Shown here: positions 58,276-64,000 of the stretch, one piece after another
Position numbering within the stretch: the first letter of the stretch is position 1
Layout of the letters: every line of letters starts with the position of its first letter
From: Acinetobacter sp. S54
GTDB taxonomy: Bacteria; Pseudomonadota; Gammaproteobacteria; Pseudomonadales; Moraxellaceae
Direction of reading: 5' to 3'
Assembly (NCBI RefSeq): GCF_016624945.1
Contig: NZ_JACVUI010000006.1
Coordinates: 1-64,000, forward strand
DNA length: 64,000 nt
The notes under the pieces: generated by a model
What the model was told of the DNA's origin: nothing
Database searches by the model: none
What the model saw: only the letters and a program-made list of their open reading frames with translations
Program-made: the position numbers and the translations under genes

Positions 58276-58716
58276 TTATTTTTTCTTCATACATTCTTCA
58301 CATTTTATCTGTATAAATAAAGAAAAGGATTTAATAGATATATTTCTATTTTCTGAAAGATTAAGAATGTTTTTCTCAATATCACTATTATCTAGTAAGT
58401 AGGTTTTTTCACATTCTTCACAATATAAACGAATAGATCCATTTTGTTTTTTTATTGAGTAATAAGCTTGCTGGTCGCCTATTTTAAAGCGCTGTATTAC
58501 CCCAGCCATCTCTAAAGCTCTTAGTGATGAATATATTGTTGATATATATACATTTTTGCTATTTTTTTGAGCGACTTTTCTTTCAATTTCATAAGCTGTT
58601 ATTTCTTTGTTTGCTTCGATTAATGTCTTTACTACATGAATCCGGGGTAAAGTGGCTCGCAATTTTGCTTTTTTTAAAATATTTATAACAACTTCTTCTA
58701 AATGATGACTTTCCAT
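58276..58716 (-). CDS. Atypical Fur-family regulator lacking the HHDH motif
   Basis: A 146-residue Fur-family protein from ATG 58716; the frame reaches a TTG at 58734. The winged helix is recognisable (LRATLPRIHVVKTLIEA, then YISTIYSSLRALEMAGVIQRF). Where canonical Fur has HHDHLVCLNCG, this protein has NGSIRLYCEECEK, so the regulatory-site histidines are gone. The two structural cysteine pairs remain (CEEC near residue 112 and CEEC near the C-terminus). The DNA is AT-rich compared with neighbours. Upstream of the TonB receptor on the same strand. It may sense another metal or ligand, or act without metal. Confidence 0.75.
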   Translation of the reverse strand: MESHHLEEVVINILKKAKLRATLPRIHVVKTLIEANKEITAYEIERKVAQKNSKNVYISTIYSSLRALEMAGVIQRFKIGDQQAYYSIKKQNGSIRLYCEECEKTYLLDNSDIEKNILNLSENRNISIKSFSLFIQIKCEECMKKK

Positions 58717-58734
58717 GATGATTCTATTATCCAA

Positions 58735-59301
58735 TATAAAACGTTATTTTAACAACTAGTATAAAAAATGCATATATTTTTAGATTAAAAATAAAAAAAT
58801 AAAGCTTAAGTAAGTCTTAAGAATTATTTTTTATAATATGTGCTTATTTTTATTAAAATATAAATTGTGTAGAAATTATGAAGATAAATTTAATAAATAG
58901 AATATATGCTGAAATTGGTTTTTGAGGAATATTTAATAATTATTTATTTTAGTTTTATATTGGTTTTAATTTATAAAATAAATTCCATGAAAGAGGTGTG
59001 AAGCATTCCTATGTAGAGGATATTTTTCGATAATTAAATCTCATGTTTTACTCGTCTGAGGTTTGCAGAAACACCCAATGGATTCTGAATACATAAAAAG
59101 CCACTTTTACAAATGATTGATTTACTTTATGGCATTTGTTAAGGGCATTTGAAATAAAAAAATGATATAAATTATTGATAAAACTAATTGTTTCTTTGAA
59201 AGTTCAATTTTCTTCTAAAGCGGTCAAATGCTAGGGATCGCTGGATGTCTAGTTTTAGAGCTTAAATCTCGATCTCATTTATAGCGAATTTTTGTTCTTT
59301 A
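58735..59301. other. Gene-free AT-rich region
   Basis: 567 bases without an ORF of over about 60 codons on either strand that carries a recognisable signature. It is strongly AT-rich, with poly-A/T runs near 58770-58870. The right part (59040-59270) is less extreme and contains no tRNA-like fold or hairpin terminator that I could see. It may be a decayed gene or hold a small RNA. I see nothing certain. Confidence 0.5.
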
Positions 59302-59562
59302 CTAATTGTACTTTTTCAATATTTCCAGAAATTTTTCCAGTTCCTGTTCATTATATTTGTCTTCCAATACATGAGTTTTTAAGTGTTGTTCCACTAATTC
59401 ATTCATCAAACCATTGATCGCGCCACGGATAGCCGCTACTTGTTGTAAAACCGCTATACACGAAACGTCCTCATTGGTCATAGCCGTATGAACCGCATTC
59501 ATTTGGCCTTGTACTCTTTTAATCCGATTTAAGATTTTGCGATTGTCGTGCAGGTGGCTCAT
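59302..59562 (-). CDS. dmeR: CsoR/RcnR-family metal-sensing repressor (DmeR-like)
   Basis: An 86-residue four-helix repressor of the CsoR/RcnR/FrmR family. MSHLHDNRKILNRIKRVQGQMNAV shows the family start (His residues then N.I.RI.GQ). DVSCIAVLQQVAAIRGAINGLMNELVEQHLKTHV contains the conserved Cys near residue 35 and the second-helix His. The frame is open to a TTG at 59574. It diverges from dmeF with a G-tract operator between, which fits DmeR, the Co/Ni-responsive repressor of dmeF. FrmR-type sensing is an alternative by family. Confidence 0.82.
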   Translation of the reverse strand: MSHLHDNRKILNRIKRVQGQMNAVHTAMTNEDVSCIAVLQQVAAIRGAINGLMNELVEQHLKTHVLEDKYNEQELEKFLEILKKYN

Positions 59563-59583
59563 AGACGAACTCAAATAATTTAA

Positions 59584-59604
59584 ATATACTCTGGGGGAGT
59601 ATAT
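59584..59604. promoter_or_regulatory. G-tract operator for DmeR/RcnR-type repressor
   Basis: ATATACTC, TGGGG and GAGTATAT form an inverted repeat with a G-rich centre, in the gap between the repressor gene (start 59562) and dmeF (start 59620). G-tract centre flanked by TACT/AGTA-like ends is the RcnR/CsoR-type operator layout. Position and symmetry make the assignment likely; binding is untested. Confidence 0.7.
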
Positions 59605-59619
59605 TGGATTTTTTAAAAA

Positions 59620-60594
59620 ATGACGAATAATATTTTGCTAGACAAACATCATCATCAATTTGACAAAGGTAATCCGTTGGCTCAAAAGAAAATTCTATGG
59701 GCAACTTTACTCACTGGGATCATGATGATTGCTGAAATTTCTGGTGGGATGGTGTTTAACTCAATGGCGTTATTGGCTGATGGCTGGCATATGAGCTCTC
59801 ATATGGTTGCATTGGGACTTGCATATCTGGCTTATCGAGCGGCGCGTTATTATTCACAGGATTCTAGGTTCTGTTTTGGTAGCTGGAAGATTGAAGTTTT
59901 GGCTGGTTATAGTAGTGCCATACTTTTAATGGTGGTTGCGATCTTGATGTGCTTTAGTTCAGTCGAAAGATTATTTAATCCTGTGACCATTTACTATAAC
60001 GAAGCTATCGGGATTGCTATCGTAGGTTTAATCATTAATTTAATTTGTGCGTGGTTGTTACACGATGATCATTCACATCACCATTCGCATGATCATGCTG
60101 AACATACTCATTCACATCATCACGAACATGGCCATCAGGATCTAAACCAAAAAGCTGCTTTTATTCATGTTGTAGCAGATGCTGCGACTTCTGTACTTGC
60201 CATTATTGCACTATTTGCAGGTAAATATTTTGGATGGAATTTTTTAGATGCGCTATTAGGAATTGTAGGGGCAGTCCTTGTAGCCAAATGGTCATGGGGA
60301 TTGATTCGACAAACTGGAAAAATCCTTTTGGACGCTGAAATGCAAGAGCCAGTTGTCGAGGAAATAAAAGAAGTTATTGATCAGCTTGATAGGAAGATCA
60401 CTATTGTGGACTTGCATGTTTGGCAAGTCGGGAAAGGAAAATTTTCTTGTATTTTATCCTTACAAACATCGAATCATTCTTTGACGCCTAAAGATATCAA
60501 ACAGGCTTTATCTATTCATGAAGAAATCGTACACGCCAGTATTGAGATCAATCTCATTCATGAAGATGATTTAACGTTAGCAGCTTATAATTAA
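59620..60594 (+). CDS. dmeF: Cation diffusion facilitator, DmeF-type Co/Ni exporter
   Basis: A 324-residue CDF-family inner-membrane exporter. It has six membrane segments with the metal site SMALLADGWHMSSHMVALGLAYLAY in TM2 and HVVADAATSVLAIIALF in TM5. Between TM4 and TM5 is a histidine-rich cytoplasmic loop (HDDHSHHHSHDH and HTHSHHHEHGH). A C-terminal cytoplasmic domain follows with VEEIKEVIDQLDRKITIVDLHVWQVG. The long His loop and the divergent CsoR/RcnR-family repressor fit DmeF rather than ZitB. Confidence 0.85.
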   Translation: MTNNILLDKHHHQFDKGNPLAQKKILWATLLTGIMMIAEISGGMVFNSMALLADGWHMSSHMVALGLAYLAYRAARYYSQDSRFCFGSWKIEVLAGYSSAILLMVVAILMCFSSVERLFNPVTIYYNEAIGIAIVGLIINLICAWLLHDDHSHHHSHDHAEHTHSHHHEHGHQDLNQKAAFIHVVADAATSVLAIIALFAGKYFGWNFLDALLGIVGAVLVAKWSWGLIRQTGKILLDAEMQEPVVEEIKEVIDQLDRKITIVDLHVWQVGKGKFSCILSLQTSNHSLTPKDIKQALSIHEEIVHASIEINLIHEDDLTLAAYN

Positions 60595-60682
60595 ATTTAT
60601 ATATGTAGTGCACCAACCTTAATATAAAATTTCAACGTGACTTTTCAAAAGCTTAAGAAGTGGTGAGTTAGAGAATATCAAC

Positions 60683-61732
60683 TCATCCTAAATTTCTGCG
60701 ATACTGAATAGGAGTTATTCCACTCCATTTTTTAAAAGCACGTGTGAAGTTGGTCGGTTGTTCATATCCAAAATAAACAGCGATTTGTTGAATTTCCATA
60801 TCTGCATTCAACAATAATGCTTGTGCTTCTTTATATTTAATGTCATCGAGAAGTTCTGAAAAAGAAGTTCCTAGTTGTTGTAAGTTTCGTTTCAAAGTTC
60901 GACTCGATATAGCCATTCTCTGTGCAACTTTGTCTAATTCGGGATATCCTTCATATGGAGTGAGGGTTAACTCTGCTTTGACTTTGGTGAGGATGTCACT
61001 GATATTTTTAACAAAACGTAATTGTTCAATTTTGCATTGCTGTAAAGCCTGCTGATAGGCAACAGAATCTGCCATTGGTAATGGGGTTAATAAAGCAGGG
61101 GTTCGATAGCGAATGAGATTGTTTGGTTGGTCAAACTGAATGTTTGGAAGGTAATCTTTAAATTTTTGATGATAGTCAGGTTCAGCCCAATCTACTGTGA
61201 TTTCAATATCATCAAAACTATATTGAGATAAAAATTTTCCTGCCTGCGCTGTCCCGATTAATAAACATTCATAAAAAAAACGTCTTAATAGAAATACTTG
61301 CTCAACTTGTTTACTCATGACTGGATGAACTTCATTGATGATCACCGTACATTGTTCGATATTTTCAGTAAAACTCAATTGATAGTGCCGTAAGCGCATG
61401 CTGAAAAATTGAATCGTAAGTTCAATTGCTTGTTTAAGATTTTTACAGCTCATCAGTGCAAAACCCATGGGGCCATGTGCGGTCAACCGCAAGCGTAGAC
61501 CATATTCATACCCTAACCCTGTGTCACCCGCCAACCTCAAACTTTCCCAGACCAACCGTGACCATTGTTTGGGGGTAACGCGTGCATTACTGTCTTGAAG
61601 TAGATGTGGAGAAATTTTGCTTTTTTTAACCAGTTCCCGTGTACAGAAGTTTTTATCAGCCATAATTTCTAATAATAAAAGTACGTAGGAAACTGGAATA
61701 CTGGCACTGTTCAGTAAGAAAGGGTCTTTCAT
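60683..61732 (-). CDS. AraC-family transcriptional regulator
   Basis: A 349-residue regulator. The N-terminal about 200 residues match the arabinose-binding-like domain of the OruR/ArgR-type group (LGYEYGLRLRLTAHGPMGFALMSCKNLKQAIELTIQFFSMR). The C-terminal AraC double helix-turn-helix shows VAQRMAISSRTLKRNLQQLG (about 270-290) and IQQIAVYFGYEQPTNFTRAFKKWSGITPIQYRR. It diverges from the SDR-decarboxylase operon, its likely target. The inducer is unknown. Confidence 0.88.
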   Translation of the reverse strand: MKDPFLLNSASIPVSYVLLLLEIMADKNFCTRELVKKSKISPHLLQDSNARVTPKQWSRLVWESLRLAGDTGLGYEYGLRLRLTAHGPMGFALMSCKNLKQAIELTIQFFSMRLRHYQLSFTENIEQCTVIINEVHPVMSKQVEQVFLLRRFFYECLLIGTAQAGKFLSQYSFDDIEITVDWAEPDYHQKFKDYLPNIQFDQPNNLIRYRTPALLTPLPMADSVAYQQALQQCKIEQLRFVKNISDILTKVKAELTLTPYEGYPELDKVAQRMAISSRTLKRNLQQLGTSFSELLDDIKYKEAQALLLNADMEIQQIAVYFGYEQPTNFTRAFKKWSGITPIQYRRNLG

Positions 61733-61784
61733 ATTTTAATATTTGGCCTGATCTGATTAGTATTATGTCTCAACTGCATCTCAC

Positions 61785-61818
61785 GTTCAAGTTTTAAGCG
61801 ATGAATACTAGTTCAAGT
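61785..61818. promoter_or_regulatory. Direct repeat GTTCAAGT, candidate AraC-type operator
   Basis: GTTCAAGT occurs at 61785-61792 and again at 61811-61818, 26 bases apart, between the AraC-type gene and the SDR gene. Direct repeats are the usual AraC-family half-site form. The spacing of about two and a half helical turns is longer than the typical 21. Confidence 0.4.
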
Positions 61819-61838
61819 ATTTGAGTCGAGATCAAACT

Positions 61839-62642
61839 ATGCCACTCCCATCCGTACAAAAAGATTCTAAAGTCGTGATTACTGGGGCTTCCTCAGGTAT
61901 TGGAGAGGAGTTAGCAAAGCAGTTTGCAGCACAAGGGTATGCTTTGCTATTGGTTGCAAGACGTGGGGATAAGCTAGAACAGTTAGCACAACAATTAACA
62001 CAGCGTCATCATATACAAGTGGATGTATATTCGTGCGATTTAGCCAATCGTGATGAAAGAGCAAAGTTTAGAGATTATCTTCAACATATTCAGGTCAGTA
62101 TTCTTTGCAATAACGCAGGTTTCGCAACATTTGGCAACTTACATGGACTAAGCGCTGACCGTGAATGTGAACAAGTTGAACTAAATGTTGTTGCAGTACA
62201 TGACCTAACGCTAGCTGTTTTGCCACAAATGATTGCAAAAAAGTCAGGGGCAATTTTGATTGTAGGTTCTACTTCAGGCCATCAACCTACACCTACTAAT
62301 GCAACTTATGCTGCTACTAAAGCATTTGCCAATTCATTCGCAGAATCCTTACATAGTGAACTTAAGGGAACAGGGGTAAGTTGTACCTTGTTGGCTCCTG
62401 GGCCGACGCGTACAGGTTTTACTGATGTTGCAGGTATTAGCAAAATTGAGGGTGTCGGGGGAAATTTAGTCTGGGTGAGTGCCGAACGGGTTGCCAAAGA
62501 GGCTATACAAGGCATGCAGCGTAATCGTCGTATTGTGATTCCTGGTTTTATTGCTCAGGCGCAAACCTTGGGTGGACGTTATACCCCTCGCGTCATTTTG
62601 TTGCCCATCCTTAAACAAGTATTTTCGAGATTGAAGTCATGA
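61839..62642 (+). CDS. Short-chain dehydrogenase/reductase
   Basis: A 267-residue SDR enzyme. The NAD(P)-binding motif is VVITGASSGIGEELAKQFA, followed by LLLVARRGDKL (the Arg suggests NADP). ILCNNAGFATFG gives the NNAG motif; the catalytic triad lies in LIVGSTSGHQPTPTNATYAATKAF (Ser, Tyr-xxx-Lys). The start is ATG 61839; the frame reaches a TTG at 61821. The end overlaps the next gene by four bases (ATGA). The substrate is unknown; likely a ketone, fatty-acyl or lipid intermediate by context. Confidence 0.9.
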   Translation: MPLPSVQKDSKVVITGASSGIGEELAKQFAAQGYALLLVARRGDKLEQLAQQLTQRHHIQVDVYSCDLANRDERAKFRDYLQHIQVSILCNNAGFATFGNLHGLSADRECEQVELNVVAVHDLTLAVLPQMIAKKSGAILIVGSTSGHQPTPTNATYAATKAFANSFAESLHSELKGTGVSCTLLAPGPTRTGFTDVAGISKIEGVGGNLVWVSAERVAKEAIQGMQRNRRIVIPGFIAQAQTLGGRYTPRVILLPILKQVFSRLKS

Positions 62643-63385
62643 AACAATTTATTCAAGATTTAAAGACACCATTTCGATTGGCTCGTTTAGGCAATAAGAT
62701 TTATCACAATGCACAGTACCTCACCGCAGTGGTTGAGATTGATCCTAAAAAAATGGCGAAATGGTTACCAGCAGGGATCAAACTTGCCACTCCCTATCGA
62801 GCTGATCTTTTCTGTGCTTATTTTCCGGACAATGTATATACAGATGCCTATCACGAAGCGGGATTATTCGTGCATATAAAAGTGGGCAAAAAAACAGGAA
62901 TCTTTTGCCCCTGGATGATTCTGGATGATGATCGCGCCATGATTATTGGCCGTGAGTTGCTCGGATATCCCAAAAAAATTGGTGAAATTAGTTGGGACAA
63001 TGATGGCACACGGATTATAAGTCAAGCATCACGTCGTGGCACAGTACTCATCGAGATGGAGGCTCAGTTAGGGAAACCTTTACATAATGCTCCGCCAATT
63101 CTGGGCTTACCACATCGCAATATTTCTGGTTGTTTGGGGATAGGGCTGCCGAGGGAGATTCGTTTTACGCCGCAAGAGCATCCAATTGAAGTGCGTCAGG
63201 TTGAAATGAAACTACATTTTAGCGGAACAGAAAATGATCCTTTGCATGATATGGGGCTAGGGTGCGTAGTCGATGCTCGTTTGCATCGTGTCGATTTATC
63301 TGGAGGTTTTATTCCTCCTATGCAAATTCCAAGATGGCGCACTCCATTGTTTTTAATGCGCCAATTTAATCCGCGTGTTCTGTAA
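62639..63385 (+). CDS. Acetoacetate decarboxylase-family protein
   Basis: A 248-residue protein of the ADC family (PF06314). VVEIDPKKMAKWLPAGIKLATP is followed by RADLFCAYFPDNVYTDAYHEAGLFVHIKV. The catalytic region is IIGRELLGYPKKIGEISWD, in which the Lys of GYPKK is the position of the Schiff-base lysine in the family. Translationally coupled to the SDR by a four-base overlap. ADC-like proteins include true decarboxylases and other enzymes, so the reaction is not certain. Confidence 0.87.
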   Translation: MKQFIQDLKTPFRLARLGNKIYHNAQYLTAVVEIDPKKMAKWLPAGIKLATPYRADLFCAYFPDNVYTDAYHEAGLFVHIKVGKKTGIFCPWMILDDDRAMIIGRELLGYPKKIGEISWDNDGTRIISQASRRGTVLIEMEAQLGKPLHNAPPILGLPHRNISGCLGIGLPREIRFTPQEHPIEVRQVEMKLHFSGTENDPLHDMGLGCVVDARLHRVDLSGGFIPPMQIPRWRTPLFLMRQFNPRVL

Positions 63386-63398
63386 ACAGGGAGCGTAA

Positions 63399-64000
63399 AT
63401 GATGAATAGTGCAATAAGACAGACTAAAATGAGTCCACTGGAAATTTCAGCACGTATAGATTTTCCTGTACGGCAGTTAGATCTGGAGTTTACAGATAAT
63501 ATCGCCGAATTCTGGTATTCACATAATGCTTTGCTTACTGGATTTATGGCCGCTTTATCCAGCGCTTTTCCTGATGGAGAACGGCAGTTTATTCATAGTG
63601 TTCGTCTCTATCAGGCACAGATTCAGGATTCTCAATTATTAAAACAGGTTCGAGCATTTATTGGACAAGAAGCTCATCATGGTAAGGAACATGACCAACT
63701 TAATGATTTAATGCGACGTCGAGGTTATCCAGTTGATCGGATCTATAAGCGTTTCAAGAAAATGAATCGGATGATGCAAGCGCGGTTGTCACCGGCCCAT
63801 CAACTGGCTTCGACTGTATGTATGGAACATTTGACAGCGATTCTGTCAGACTATTTTATCAGTAAGAAACCAGAACATTTAAATCATTTTGATCCTCATT
63901 TACGCAAAATCTGGGCTTGGCATGCCATTGAAGAAACTGAACATAAGGCAGTCGCTTTTGATGTTTATCAATCCTTGGTCAATCGTCCGTATTTTTTAAG
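63399..64000 (+). CDS. Metal-dependent hydrolase family protein (PF10118-type), copy 2, cut by window end
   Basis: The frame opens at ATG 63399 (a second ATG follows at 63402) behind CAGGGAGCG and stays open to the end of the window, giving 200 residues. It carries the same motifs as the 1018-1899 gene: FIGQEAHHGKEHDQLN near residue 87, CMEHLTAILSDY near 147 and WAWHAIEETEHKAVAFDVY near 177. The two proteins differ elsewhere, so they are old paralogues. It is 13 bases after the decarboxylase-family gene, hence third gene of the SDR operon. The C-terminus is missing. Confidence 0.85.
   Translation, partial: MMNSAIRQTKMSPLEISARIDFPVRQLDLEFTDNIAEFWYSHNALLTGFMAALSSAFPDGERQFIHSVRLYQAQIQDSQLLKQVRAFIGQEAHHGKEHDQLNDLMRRRGYPVDRIYKRFKKMNRMMQARLSPAHQLASTVCMEHLTAILSDYFISKKPEHLNHFDPHLRKIWAWHAIEETEHKAVAFDVYQSLVNRPYFL

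Noticed and set aside
60070..60145. Short CAT/CAC-rich repeats in dmeF
   Set aside because: They encode the histidine-rich metal loop of the exporter and are not a DNA repeat element.

Overview
This 64-kb window is chromosomal DNA from a gammaproteobacterium, almost certainly an Acinetobacter species. The composition is AT-rich. The proteins and small genes recognised are typical of Acinetobacter: FtsK, MinCDE, Fur, BamE, PilT/PilU, an ABZJ_00895-type membrane protein, pmrCAB-like order and PiuA/PiuC. No species call is possible from sequence reading alone. I saw no rRNA, tRNA, CRISPR array, insertion sequence or prophage. The window cuts a gene at each end: tuf on the left and a metal-dependent-hydrolase-family gene on the right. 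That right-hand gene is a paralogue of the first complete gene in the window.

Layout. 0-17 kb is core housekeeping: EF-Tu, a PF10118-type protein, RimI, the N-end-rule aminoacyl transferases Aat and Bpt, a SAM methyltransferase, thioredoxin reductase, FtsK, PPK2, a LysE-type exporter, MinC-MinD-MinE, a membrane protein with a voltage-sensor-like N-terminus and an acyltransferase. 17-31 kb carries an OmpA-like lipoprotein, Rep helicase, dUTPase, AlgC, ArgB, an OlsB-like acyltransferase, a class II glutamine amidotransferase, bacteriohemerythrin with an FNR-type box upstream, a membrane protein plus RnfH, BamE, Fur, PilU/PilT, YggS and UppP. 32-46 kb carries SbcC/SbcD, OsmC, an acetyltransferase, a small unrecognised region, ThiO, HemB, a hotdog thioesterase, an EmrAB efflux pair and a MocR-type regulator.

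The accessory-looking part is 46-61 kb. It opens with an AT-rich unrecognised gene whose C-terminus resembles an ANTAR RNA-binding domain, followed by two tiny single-pass membrane ORFs. Next is an envelope-modification locus: PAP2 phosphatase, phosphoethanolamine transferase EptA, response regulator and histidine kinase in one operon. A second, very similar regulator-kinase pair and a second PAP2 phosphatase sit beside it. This looks like a tandem duplication of a PmrAB-like system controlling lipid A or phosphate-headgroup modification. It is followed by an iron-uptake pair (TonB-dependent receptor and PiuC) under a good Fur box, a Fur paralogue lacking the regulatory histidines, a 567-bp gene-free AT-rich stretch, and a DmeR/DmeF cobalt/nickel efflux pair with a clear G-tract operator.

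The right end (60.7-64 kb) is an AraC-type regulator diverging from an operon of short-chain dehydrogenase, acetoacetate-decarboxylase-family protein and PF10118-type protein, probably for lipid or ketone metabolism. The observations most worth a second look are the duplicated two-component/EptA/PAP2 locus, the ANTAR-like gene with its two micro-ORFs, the non-canonical Fur paralogue, and an 18-codon ORF with a strong ribosome binding site near 38.06 kb.
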